Source: Saprospiraceae bacterium
GTDB lineage: Bacteria; Bacteroidota; Bacteroidia; Chitinophagales; Saprospiraceae
Direction of reading: 5' to 3'
Length of the DNA stretch: 9,676 bases
NCBI GenBank assembly: GCA_022842255.1
Contig: JALHPW010000138.1
Coordinates: 1 to 9,676, forward strand
Below, one piece after another: positions 1 to 6,397 of this stretch. Within the stretch, counting starts at the first letter, position 1; each line of letters opens with the position of its first letter. The notes under the pieces are model-generated. The model worked only from the letters and a program-made list of their open reading frames with translations. It was not told the origin of the DNA and did not search any database. The position numbers and the translations under genes are program-made.

Positions 1-578
1 ATTTAAGGCAGGAACGCTACCTCCGGGAGGTGTTCGACTTATACAAAACAGGACTCGAATCGGGTGTATTTCTTGAAAACGGACATATTTCTCGCTTCAC
101 CTACACCAATATTGCGCTCACGGCCCTGCGTTTGAAGGAGTTTGATTGGGCGCACCTGTTTCTGCTGAGCAACCGCGAAAAGTTGCCTGACCTACAACGA
201 CAAGGGACTTTTGCCTTCAATCTTGCGCGTTATCATTGTGAGCGCGGCGACTACGACCAGGCCATGTCGCTGCTTCTGGCCATGGATTTTGATGATGTGC
301 CACAAAACCTCACGGCCAAAGCCATGCTGGCAAAAATGTACTGGGAAACCAATGCGCTGGACGCTTTGGAAAGCCTTTTGGCCAGCCTTTCGGCCTATCT
401 CCGGCGCAAACGACAGGTATCGGAACAACAACGAACGGCTTACCAGAATTTTGTCCGGCTGATGAAAAAGGTGCAAGCCCTGCCGCCTGGCAAAACAAAT
501 GCACGCACCGCGCTGCATGAAGAAATTGCCCAAACGGCGCTTTTGGCGGAAAAGGATTGGCTGCTTCGGATGGTGTGA
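1..578 (+). CDS. C-terminal part of a helical-repeat (TPR-like) hypothetical protein
   Basis: This reading frame is open from base 3 to the TGA at 576-578, so the true start lies upstream of the window. An internal GTG at 30 is not a credible start, because the nine codons before it (LRQERYLRE) continue the same helical style. The visible 192 residues are rich in Leu, Ala, Arg and Glu. They contain paired amphipathic helices such as FAFNLARYHCERGDYDQAMSL and AKAMLAKMYWETNALDALES, which resemble degenerate TPR or similar alpha-solenoid repeats. No membrane segment, signal or catalytic motif is visible. It ends with a basic helix followed by EKDWLLRMV. It converges on the TMTC-like gene, and a large hairpin starts at the base after its stop. 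I do not recognise the family; a role as a protein-interaction scaffold is only a guess from the fold style. Confidence 0.75.
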   Translation, partial: LRQERYLREVFDLYKTGLESGVFLENGHISRFTYTNIALTALRLKEFDWAHLFLLSNREKLPDLQRQGTFAFNLARYHCERGDYDQAMSLLLAMDFDDVPQNLTAKAMLAKMYWETNALDALESLLASLSAYLRRKRQVSEQQRTAYQNFVRLMKKVQALPPGKTNARTALHEEIAQTALLAEKDWLLRMV

Positions 579-682
579 CTTAGAGCGTGGAACACGGATG
601 CCACGGATGAGACACGGATTTTATTCGAATAGCAGCGTTTAATCCGTGTCTCATCCGTGGGATCCGTGTTCCACACTCTAAG
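579..682. repeat. Large imperfect hairpin with CACGGAT heptamers, probable bidirectional terminator or palindromic repeat element
   Basis: The left arm (579-620) and right arm (641-682) are each 42 bases and pair with two mismatches around a 20-base loop (621-640). Each arm carries three copies of a heptamer: CACGGAT at 593, 602 and 613, and its complement ATCCGTG at 642, 653 and 662. The element fills almost exactly the gap between two convergent stop codons (578 and 687). It starts with CTTAGAG and ends with CTCTAAG. It could stop transcription from both sides, although no strong T-run follows either arm. Its size and internal repetition also fit a dispersed palindromic or MITE-like repeat; copy number elsewhere in the genome would decide. 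Confidence 0.8.
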
Positions 683-686
683 TTTA

Positions 687-2669
687 TCATTTCCGTAGCG
701 ACGGGTCCACCGCATACGCCTTTTCAAACCACTCGCCCGAAAGCTCTGGTTTGCCCATGTCGGTGTACGCCGAGCCGATGTAGAAATAAAGGGTGCCGGA
801 TTTGGTTTTGTCGGCATACTTCAGCGCTTCTTTCCATTGCTCGATGGCCTGCGGGAACTTCTTTTGCATGGCAAGTACCGCGCCCAGGTTCCGGCGTCCA
901 TCTACGAAACGCGGGTCGTATTCGACGGCTTTTCGGTACACCTCTTCGGCTTTTTCGGGTTGTCCGCGGGTGAAATAGATTTTACCCATGTTCGACAACA
1001 CCTCGGAGTTGTTGCTGCGGTACTTGAGCGATTCCTGGTAGTCGGCCAGGGCTTTGTCCCAGGCTGCCCGTTGTTCCTCCGGGTTTTTCAGTACTTCGCC
1101 AAGACGGAAATAAGCGAGTCCGCGGCTGCCGTAGGCGTCGTGGTATTTTGGGTATAGTTCGATGCACTTGTCGTAGCATTCGATGCCGTGCCGCACTTGG
1201 TCCACATCTTTGACGATGCTTTCTTTTTCGTCCATGCCAATCCGCACCTGTTCGAGGGCATTGTGGTAATTGAGTTTGGCGCAATTGGGCGAATTGGCCA
1301 AATCCGCGGCATAAAGCGAGGCGCTGTCGTACCAGGCACCGTTGCGGAACACCGTTTTCAGGGAATAGGCGGCGAGCAACACACCGACGGCCATCCACAA
1401 GGCTGTGCCTTTGCCGTTGGGGTTCCAGACTTCGTTCAGGTCGTTGATTTTGAACACCTTACAGAAAAACCAGGCCACAGCCAGGGCGAACCCAAACGAA
1501 GGGATGTACAACAAGCGTTCGCCGTAGGAGGTACCAATCTGCATCAAAACGTTGCTAAAAACCGAAAACGTGGCTAGGTAAAACAGGATGGCGAAGGAGA
1601 GGAAATGCTTTTTCGGCAACTGGATTACCGCCCAAATGCCCATTCCAGTGTAGGCAAAAAAGCCCGCCAATGCCCGCCAATCGGAAAAATTCACCACCTT
1701 CATTTGCGGGTAGCCCATGTCGCTCACCAGCGGATGCGGGAAAATGAGGGTCCACAAATATCGACCGCACATCATAAAGGCCGAGGCCAAACGCTCTCCC
1801 TGGTTTTTGGTTTCGGCCATGAAGTTGTCGAGGATAGAATAAGTTTCCTGGTAGGGCTGCGCGTCGAGGATGCTTTTTCGAATCAAAAGGAAAATAACGG
1901 CGGGGACAAGTAGTACCCCCGTGACCTTGGCGACTTTACCCATAGAACTGGACGAAAAATACCACATTGCCAAGGGGAAAACCGCCATGAGCGTGATGGC
2001 ACTTTCTTTGGAAAACATCGCGATGGTATAGGCCAGCGCTGCCAGCAAAAGCCACTTAACATTATCACTATCAATGTATTCCCAAATGGCTCGAAGTGTC
2101 AGCGTGCCAAAAAGCATGGCCAGGATTTCGTCGCGGCTTTTGATATTGGCCACTACCTCGGTGTGTACCGGGTGGGCCATGAACACCAGCACAGCGATTG
2201 CGGCCAACACAGGCGGGTAATCGATCAAAACACGCCGCCAGGTGGTCCACAAAACCCAGCCAGTGAGCGCGTAAAACAGCGCATTGAGCACGTGGCCAAG
2301 CATGGGATTGTCGGGGGCCAACTGCCATTCGAGCGTAAACATCGTCAGCGGAATAGGTCGGTAAAGCGAACCCACGCTGTTCCAGGAGCCAAAACGGTAC
2401 TCGGTGGAAAAGATGAGGCCTAGGTTTTTCAGGCCGCCTTTGGTGATCCAGTTCGACTTGATGATCGAAAAATCGTCGAGGGTATATTGGTGTCCTAAGG
2501 TATTGGCATACAGCAGAAAACCCAGGATAGATGCCGCCAGTCCGACCCAAATGGCGCCTTTGGCCATGGGGTAATGTCGTTGTTTACCTGCCGAAGCTTT
2601 GGCGGAGGTGGAGGCGCTGGGGTTTTTCCGAAGCTGTGGGACGGGTTTGGCTAGTTTCTTTTTTGACAT
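687..2669 (-). CDS. TMTC-like polytopic GT-C family protein with C-terminal TPRs
   Basis: The 660-residue protein has a short basic N-terminal tail (1-38), about ten hydrophobic segments between residues 39 and 440, and a soluble TPR domain from about 465 to 655. The first loop carries LDDFSI with the acidic pair D65-D66, the usual position of the catalytic acidic motif in GT-C glycosyltransferases. HPVHTEVVANIKSRDE (166-181), FSKESAITL (219-227) and ERLLYIPSFGF (384-394) closely match hallmark motifs of the TMTC/DUF1736 group, whose animal members are ER protein O-mannosyltransferases. TPRs include SEVLSNMGKIYFTRGQPEKA and RFVDGRRNLGAVLAMQKKF. I infer an inner-membrane protein with periplasmic TPRs that may transfer a sugar from a polyprenyl carrier; the bacterial substrate is unknown. 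The ATG at 2669 is preceded by a good -7/-33 promoter. The residue 19-30 tail is encoded partly by a palindromic repeat (2588-2605). Confidence 0.85.
   Translation of the reverse strand: MSKKKLAKPVPQLRKNPSASTSAKASAGKQRHYPMAKGAIWVGLAASILGFLLYANTLGHQYTLDDFSIIKSNWITKGGLKNLGLIFSTEYRFGSWNSVGSLYRPIPLTMFTLEWQLAPDNPMLGHVLNALFYALTGWVLWTTWRRVLIDYPPVLAAIAVLVFMAHPVHTEVVANIKSRDEILAMLFGTLTLRAIWEYIDSDNVKWLLLAALAYTIAMFSKESAITLMAVFPLAMWYFSSSSMGKVAKVTGVLLVPAVIFLLIRKSILDAQPYQETYSILDNFMAETKNQGERLASAFMMCGRYLWTLIFPHPLVSDMGYPQMKVVNFSDWRALAGFFAYTGMGIWAVIQLPKKHFLSFAILFYLATFSVFSNVLMQIGTSYGERLLYIPSFGFALAVAWFFCKVFKINDLNEVWNPNGKGTALWMAVGVLLAAYSLKTVFRNGAWYDSASLYAADLANSPNCAKLNYHNALEQVRIGMDEKESIVKDVDQVRHGIECYDKCIELYPKYHDAYGSRGLAYFRLGEVLKNPEEQRAAWDKALADYQESLKYRSNNSEVLSNMGKIYFTRGQPEKAEEVYRKAVEYDPRFVDGRRNLGAVLAMQKKFPQAIEQWKEALKYADKTKSGTLYFYIGSAYTDMGKPELSGEWFEKAYAVDPSLRK
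2588..2605. repeat. Short palindrome inside the coding sequence of the TMTC-like gene
   Basis: This 18-base self-complementary stretch is centred on AAGCTT, with arms CTGCCG and TGGCGG that pair through four Watson-Crick and two G-T pairs. On the minus strand it encodes part of the low-complexity N-terminal peptide STSAKASAGKQ, just before the first membrane helix. The position in a disposable tail and the compositional simplicity suggest an in-frame palindromic insertion, not an ancestral part of the protein. Confidence 0.5.
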
Positions 2670-2693
2670 GTTGCTGTCGTGATTTTTCGTGGG

Positions 2694-2725
2694 CGAATGT
2701 ACGGAAGGATTTTTGACCCATCCAA
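2694..2725 (-). promoter_or_regulatory. Bacteroidota-type promoter of the TMTC-like gene
   Basis: On the minus strand, TTG (2725-2723) is followed after exactly 21 bases by TACATTCG (2701-2694). This matches the Bacteroidota sigma-ABfr-like consensus TTTG-N17-23-TAnnTTTG with one mismatch in the -7 box. Transcription would begin near 2688, leaving a leader of about 20 bases before the ATG at 2669. The call is by motif only. Confidence 0.55.
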
Positions 2726-2813
2726 CGGCTTGAAAGCATAGAACAGGTTATTATCCATGCGAAACTCCGTGTATCGCCCTACTACCCCTGTGTTAAAAAA
2801 CCAATCTGCGTGC

Positions 2814-2821
2814 TACATTTG
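2814..2821 (+). promoter_or_regulatory. Candidate -7 promoter element of the NACHT gene
   Basis: TACATTTG is a perfect match to the Bacteroidota -7 consensus TAnnTTTG. A weak TGTG at 2789-2792 sits 21 bases upstream as a possible -33 element. The predicted start of transcription falls next to the ATG at 2826, which would give a nearly leaderless message. It lies inside the longer open frame from 2757, so it argues for the downstream start codon. Confidence 0.45.
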
Positions 2822-2825
2822 CCGC

Positions 2826-4688
2826 ATGGCCGCCGAACCCTCCATCCTTTCTCGCCTGTTAAACTGGAACAAAAATTCCACCCCAGAAACGGTGGATGCC
2901 GAGCAGTATGCCGAAGCGTTTGATAAGTTTAAGGCGTTGCTGCTTGAGCAATACCAACTTCGGCTACAAACCAAAACCGCCAAACGCCTACCCATCAACC
3001 TTTCGGCCAAATCCACCGATTTTGGGATGGACCCCGACCGGGCACGAGCGTTCCTACCCACACAGACCATTGAAAGTCAAGATATTGCCAAGGAGATTGA
3101 TAAAATCTTGCACACCCACGACCGCCTCCTGATCATCGGCGACCCAGGCGCGGGGAAGACCACCATATTGCTTTTTGCGGCCATCAATATCCTCATGGAT
3201 AAGTCCCGCGAGCAGAAATTGCCTTTGATTATCAACCTGGCTACCTGGCAAACAGGACGGGATTTCAAGGAATGGTACGCACAAAGCATTGCCCATACTT
3301 ATAGCCTTAGCTTGATTTTTGCGGAAGAACTGCTGCGTAGGAATGTTGTGGTGCCTTTTTTTGATGGGTTTGATGAAGTAGCAGAAGATGCCCGCGAGGA
3401 ATGTCTTCAGCAAATGTCTGCCTACTTTGGCGACCAGCGCAGCCGACAACTCATCGTCAGTTCGCGTAAAAAGGAATACGCCGCGGTCAAAGCTGATGCG
3501 CCGGTGTATGCAGAATTTGAAGTACAACCCCTCACACTCTCCCAAATCAAAAAGGCGCTTTCCGAAAACGCCCAGACCCAGGCTGCCGACCGTGCCTTGC
3601 TGGATGCGATTGAGCGTGATGCGCATCTGGCCAAGGCGGTGGAAACGCCGTTTTACCTGAATACCGCTTCTTTTTTGTTTGGGAAGGGGCAGCGGACTTG
3701 GGGAGATTTCCCTTTTCGGGCAGAAAGCTCCGAGGGGCGGCAGGAGGAGTTGGTAGAGATTTTTGTGGGGGAGCAGGTGCCTGATTTGAAGGATAGAAAG
3801 TACTTGGGATTTTTGGCTGGGAAGATGGAGGAGGAGAATTTTTTGGTTTTTGAGTTGGTTAGGGCACAGCCAAAGTGGTGTGGTCAAAAATGGAGGTATA
3901 AGGTTGCAATTGGATTTCTACCCGGGTTTATTGTTTACTGTTTTTTCTCTGAGATTAGTTTTATACTAGGCATTGTAATTGGTTTAATATATGGAGGGCT
4001 CAGCAGTTTAGTTTTGGGCTCATTTTACCCAAATAATATTGGGAATCAAGTTTTTAGATGGAAAACTCTTTTTAATTTTATAAAAAAGAAAGCTTTATTG
4101 GACAATATTCTTGGTATTTTAACTCTGTCCTCAACAGTAATAGTTGGTCTCATTAAAAAAGAACCCGGGTTCTTGACACTTGGCGTAATGACAATTATGT
4201 TTTTTATAAGAATATTCGGGTCCTCAAATTATTACCTACTCTATTTATTCCAGCCGTATCAACGATTCAAAGAGAGGTTACGAGGATTGCAATGGCTATG
4301 GTTCGCAATACTATTGACATGTATCCTTCAAAGTTTTTTTAGCCTATTTTTTCATGAAAAGATACCGTTTTACCAATTGCTAATGTTGGACGACTTAAGC
4401 TGGGCTTATGTTATTTTCCGGCTTCTCACTTTGTTAATGATTATGTTTATACTTTCTTGGGGTTACCAGCACTTCGTCCTACGCCTAGTCCTCTACCTAG
4501 AAAACAAACTCCCCCTACGACTAGTAACCTTCCTAGACCGAATGACCGACCAATACATCTTCGAAGACAACCGCCGCACCTTCAAAGGCAAGAAACAGCG
4601 CGGCGCCACCTGGCGTTTCCGGCACAAGATTTTGCAGGATTATTTTGCGGGGTTGGGCGTTGATTCATCTTTGGGTTCCAAGCGGTAG
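2826..4688 (+). CDS. Membrane-anchored NACHT-domain STAND NTPase
   Basis: I chose the ATG at 2826 (620 residues). The frame is open from an ATG at 2757 (643 residues), but the extra 23 codons look non-coding and contain a -7 promoter box. In 643-residue numbering, an N-terminal helical region is followed by Walker A GDPGAGKTT (128-136), Walker B VVVPFFDGFDEV (197-208), the sensor-like RQLIVSSRKKEY (230-241) and ETPFYLN (296-302), together diagnostic of NACHT ATPases. Residues about 383-570 form roughly six hydrophobic helices. The tail has LENKLPLRLVTFLDRM and RGATWRFRHKILQDYFAG (615-632), the FxHxxLQxYFA signature near the end of many bacterial NACHT proteins. These NTPases act as oligomerising signal switches; some (bNACHT) confer phage defence, which is only inference here. 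Codons are AT-rich across the membrane part (3890-4450), unlike both flanks. No separate effector or sensor domain is recognisable. Confidence 0.85.
   Translation: MAAEPSILSRLLNWNKNSTPETVDAEQYAEAFDKFKALLLEQYQLRLQTKTAKRLPINLSAKSTDFGMDPDRARAFLPTQTIESQDIAKEIDKILHTHDRLLIIGDPGAGKTTILLFAAINILMDKSREQKLPLIINLATWQTGRDFKEWYAQSIAHTYSLSLIFAEELLRRNVVVPFFDGFDEVAEDAREECLQQMSAYFGDQRSRQLIVSSRKKEYAAVKADAPVYAEFEVQPLTLSQIKKALSENAQTQAADRALLDAIERDAHLAKAVETPFYLNTASFLFGKGQRTWGDFPFRAESSEGRQEELVEIFVGEQVPDLKDRKYLGFLAGKMEEENFLVFELVRAQPKWCGQKWRYKVAIGFLPGFIVYCFFSEISFILGIVIGLIYGGLSSLVLGSFYPNNIGNQVFRWKTLFNFIKKKALLDNILGILTLSSTVIVGLIKKEPGFLTLGVMTIMFFIRIFGSSNYYLLYLFQPYQRFKERLRGLQWLWFAILLTCILQSFFSLFFHEKIPFYQLLMLDDLSWAYVIFRLLTLLMIMFILSWGYQHFVLRLVLYLENKLPLRLVTFLDRMTDQYIFEDNRRTFKGKKQRGATWRFRHKILQDYFAGLGVDSSLGSKR
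4599..4654 (+). repeat. Copy 1 of a 56-bp direct repeat (NACHT gene 3' end)
   Basis: This segment encodes residues 615-633 of the NACHT protein in frame (RGATWRFRHKILQDYFAG and the next codon). It matches 5361-5416 at 53 of 56 positions. The two copies lie 762 bases apart and bracket the vapBC-like pair. Confidence 0.95.
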
Positions 4689-4711
4689 AATGGAATTTGG
4701 CACCAAACCCT

Positions 4712-4719
4712 TACTTTTG
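4712..4719 (+). promoter_or_regulatory. Candidate -7 element for the toxin-antitoxin operon
   Basis: TACTTTTG fits TAnnTTTG perfectly and lies 16 bases before the antitoxin ATG. The nearest upstream TTTG (4696-4699) is only 12 bases away, too close for the usual -33 spacing, so the promoter is incomplete by motif. No terminator is visible between the NACHT stop (4688) and this point, so read-through from the NACHT gene is also possible. Confidence 0.35.
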
Positions 4720-4735
4720 TATCAAATAAGAAATT

Positions 4736-4981
4736 ATGCAAGCCTATCGCACACATTCGGTTGTTCATAATGGGCAGGTCGTTGTTCAACTGCCGGAGGG
4801 TTTCGAGGATTCTGATGTGGAAATCATCGTGTTGAAAGCCTCGTCAAGTAGCCAAGCCAAGCCTCGCAAAAAAGGGAAATTCGACAAATACTTTGGCATT
4901 CTTAAAACTGGTCTGACAGTGGAAGAAATTGACGCTCAACTCAAAACCCTGCGTGAAGAATGGGAACGACCTATCTCCTAG
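4736..4981 (+). CDS. VapB-type antitoxin with AbrB/MazE-like N-terminus
   Basis: The 81-residue protein is the first gene of a two-gene operon. Residues about 5-35 (YRTHSVVHNGQVVVQLPEGF and following) read like a swapped-hairpin AbrB/MazE-type DNA-binding fold, with the typical NGQVxLP core. A basic linker (SSQAKPRKKGK) follows. The C-terminal helix VEEIDAQLKTLREEWERP resembles the toxin-wrapping tail of PIN-partner antitoxins. Its 3' end overlaps the toxin gene by 22 bases, which suggests coupled translation. Family knowledge predicts that it neutralises the toxin and that the complex represses the operon; no operator is identified here. The start is supported by an A-rich upstream region (AATAAGAAATT) typical of this phylum. 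The partner gene supports the assignment more strongly than the sequence alone. Confidence 0.8.
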   Translation: MQAYRTHSVVHNGQVVVQLPEGFEDSDVEIIVLKASSSSQAKPRKKGKFDKYFGILKTGLTVEEIDAQLKTLREEWERPIS

Positions 4982-5355
4982 ATACGAATACGGTCATTTA
5001 TATTTTGAATGACACGCTATCTTTGAAAGCACACGATTTTATAAAAGCGGCACTCAATGAAAATGGGAGCTTCATTTCTGTAATCACAAAAATTGAGCTG
5101 CTAGGCTGGCAAACAGGCGATTTTGAGCAATTACAAAATATCGAAGAATTTGTCCAAGTTAGTGAGGTATTGCCGCTCACCGATGCCATCGTTGATAAAA
5201 CCATCGAAATCAGACGCACCCAAAGAATCAAACTACCCGACGCGGTCATAGCAGCCACTACAATTGTCCACAACTTTACGCTTATCTCCCGCAATGACGA
5301 GGATTTCAGAAAAATCCCGGATCTTAAGTACTTGAATCCATTTACAGATATTTGA
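4960..5355 (+). CDS. VapC-type PIN-domain ribonuclease toxin
   Basis: The 131-residue length is typical for VapC. All expected acidic residues of the PIN active site are visible: D8 in YLLDTNTVIYIL, E46 in VITKIELLGW, D94 in IKLPDAVIAAT, and D113 with D115 in SRNDEDF. PIN toxins are Mg2+-dependent RNases; many VapCs cut tRNA or rRNA and stop growth when free of antitoxin. It begins inside the antitoxin gene in another frame (22-base overlap), a standard arrangement for coupled expression. The ATG at 4960 places D8 at the conventional position. Only two bases separate its stop from the ATG of the NACHT remnant at 5358. The catalytic set is intact, so the enzyme is probably active. The exact RNA target cannot be read from sequence. 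Confidence 0.92.
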   Translation: MGTTYLLDTNTVIYILNDTLSLKAHDFIKAALNENGSFISVITKIELLGWQTGDFEQLQNIEEFVQVSEVLPLTDAIVDKTIEIRRTQRIKLPDAVIAATTIVHNFTLISRNDEDFRKIPDLKYLNPFTDI

Positions 5356-5357
5356 CC

Positions 5358-5426
5358 ATGCGTGGCGCCACCTGGCGTTTCCGGCACAAGATTTTGCAGG
5401 ATTACTTTGCGGGTTTAAACCCGTAG
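5358..5426 (+). pseudogene. Remnant of a NACHT NTPase 3' end
   Basis: Bases 5361-5416 repeat the end of the NACHT gene at 4599-4654 with three differences (5363, 5405, 5414). All three are third-position synonymous changes in Arg, Tyr and Gly codons. A fortuitous ATG at 5358, two bases after the toxin stop, opens a 22-codon frame reading RGATWRFRHKILQDYFAG and then LNP before TAG (5424-5426). No NACHT core precedes it, so this is a fragment and not a gene. Its purely synonymous divergence implies that it was once part of a translated paralogue, or of the same gene before insertion of the toxin-antitoxin cassette. It may still be translated by coupling to the toxin gene, but nothing shows that it is. 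Confidence 0.85.
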
Positions 5427-5521
5427 AAACCCCTACCACTTCCCGGCTAAAATCGGGGGGGATACCCCCAATTTGCAGTTCTGCTGAAATAGGGCGGCCT
5501 GAAACGCCGTTCCTTAGGCGT
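5411..5521. other. Palindrome-rich gap between the NACHT remnant and the lipoprotein gene
   Basis: Three self-complementary motifs occur here. GGGTTTAAACCC is a perfect 12-base palindrome at 5411-5422, overlapping the end of the remnant. GGGGG-ATA-CCCCC at 5457-5469 is followed by AATTT and may act as a weak terminator of the toxin-antitoxin operon. ACGCC (5504-5508) pairs with GGCGT (5517-5521) around eight bases. No convincing promoter for the downstream lipoprotein gene is seen. The short stacked palindromes could be pieces of dispersed repeats. Confidence 0.45.
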
Positions 5522-5551
5522 ATTCTTTAACCGATTTAATTCATTTTCGTC

Positions 5552-6058
5552 ATGACAATCTCCCGTTTTCTCTTCGCAGCTGTGCTGCTCACGCTCGGAT
5601 TTGCCGCTTGTAAAAAGGACGCCGACCAAACCACCCTCCGCATCCGCCTCACCGATGGTCCCGGCGATTTTCAGCAAGTCAATGTGGACATCCGTGAAAT
5701 CAGGGTCAAAACCTCTCAGGATTCTTCCGAATGGATTTTGCTCCAAACCAATGCTGGTATTTACAACCTGCTCGATTTTCAAAATGGTATTGATACCCTC
5801 ATCGCTGCGGGCCCAGTTCCTGCAGTTACCCTGAAAGAAGTTCGATTTGTACTGGGGCCTGATAATTCCGTAATGGTGGACAGTGTCTTGTATCCACTTA
5901 CCACGCCCAGTGCTCAGGAATCCGGGCTTAAAGTCAAGATTGACAAAGACTTAGCACTCGACATCAATACGTTCGTACTTGATTTCGACGCTGCCGAGTC
6001 GGTAAAAATCCAGGGCAATGGTGTGTATAAATTACACCCGGTAATCAAACTCAAATAA
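5552..6058 (+). CDS. DUF4382-like lipoprotein
   Basis: The 168-residue protein starts with a lipoprotein signal peptide: basic R5, a hydrophobic run to residue 18, and the lipobox GFAAC with the modified cysteine at C20, followed by KKD. The mature part opens with LRIRLTDGPGDFQQVNVDIREIRV, the characteristic beginning of DUF4382 proteins common in Bacteroidota. It continues through short beta-strand-rich segments (WILLQTNAGIYNLLDF, LKEVRFVLGPDNSVMVDSV) to a final GVYKLHPVIKLK strand. I expect a small all-beta, membrane-anchored exported protein; the function of the family is unknown to me. It has its own terminator downstream at 6139-6178 and appears monocistronic. The ATG at 5552 is fixed by the signal peptide. 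Confidence 0.88.
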   Translation: MTISRFLFAAVLLTLGFAACKKDADQTTLRIRLTDGPGDFQQVNVDIREIRVKTSQDSSEWILLQTNAGIYNLLDFQNGIDTLIAAGPVPAVTLKEVRFVLGPDNSVMVDSVLYPLTTPSAQESGLKVKIDKDLALDINTFVLDFDAAESVKIQGNGVYKLHPVIKLK

Positions 6059-6138
6059 GGACACCCTTGGGTTGGGTTTGGCTGGAAGACTTTATTTCTG
6101 ACCAAATTCAACGCGAGATTTCTGTGCGAGACATCCAT

Positions 6139-6178
6139 AATCTGTCACCCCTAAAGTGTGGGTGGCAGATTTTTTTTT
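6139..6178 (+). terminator. Rho-independent terminator downstream of the lipoprotein gene
   Basis: A 12-base-pair stem forms between AATCTGTCACCC (6139-6150) and GGGTGGCAGATT (6160-6171), with one G-U pair and a nine-base loop. It runs directly into eight T residues (6171-6178) on the plus strand. It lies 80 bases past the lipoprotein stop codon. Confidence 0.85.
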
Positions 6179-6397
6179 GCTGTCACGAAAAGGTTAATTG
6201 CGTTTATAGGGTTGATAAGGTTTATTTTTAAAATTGACTATCCACATATTGGGCGCCAGCAGTTTTGAGGGATGAATTGTCATGCCGCAGGGAAGCGAAG
6301 ACAAGGGTGAGTACCCAATAGGCAGGTAGCCATATTTTTTAAAACAAAAAATAGTTTTTTGCGCTACCTTGCCCCCAGTTTCCCTATGTAATTAATA
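6179..6397 (+). other. Leader/promoter region of polA, no gene recognised
   Basis: No plausible coding frame is seen between the terminator and the ATG repeat. The stretch holds AT-rich blocks (6225-6240 and 6334-6360) and a possible stem TATTGGG/CCCAATA (6247-6253 with 6314-6320) enclosing TTGTC/GACAA (6277-6281 with 6300-6304). It also holds TACCTTGC at 6365-6372, a one-base-off relative of the TAnnTTTG box that may be the polA -7 element. No clear -33 partner is present. ATGTAA at 6386-6391 is a start codon directly followed by a stop. Confidence 0.4.

Noticed and set aside
2071..2550. A 159-codon minus-strand frame within the TMTC-like gene
   Set aside because: It shares the strand but is in another frame of a gene with strong family motifs; its Arg/Pro/His-rich composition is typical of an out-of-frame read.
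3054..3887. A 277-codon minus-strand open frame opposite the NACHT core
   Set aside because: It is antisense to Walker A and Walker B coding sequence and shows no domain of its own; a shadow frame.
4599..5416. The 56-bp repeats as terminal repeats of an insertion sequence or transposon
   Set aside because: They are direct, in-frame coding copies of the NACHT tail, and no transposase or integrase gene lies between them.
6281..6304. Resemblance of the G-rich stretch with GGAAGC to the apical domain of small SRP RNA
   Set aside because: The conserved symmetric loop and GGAA tetraloop pairing cannot be formed and the flanking helix is missing, so the likeness is superficial.
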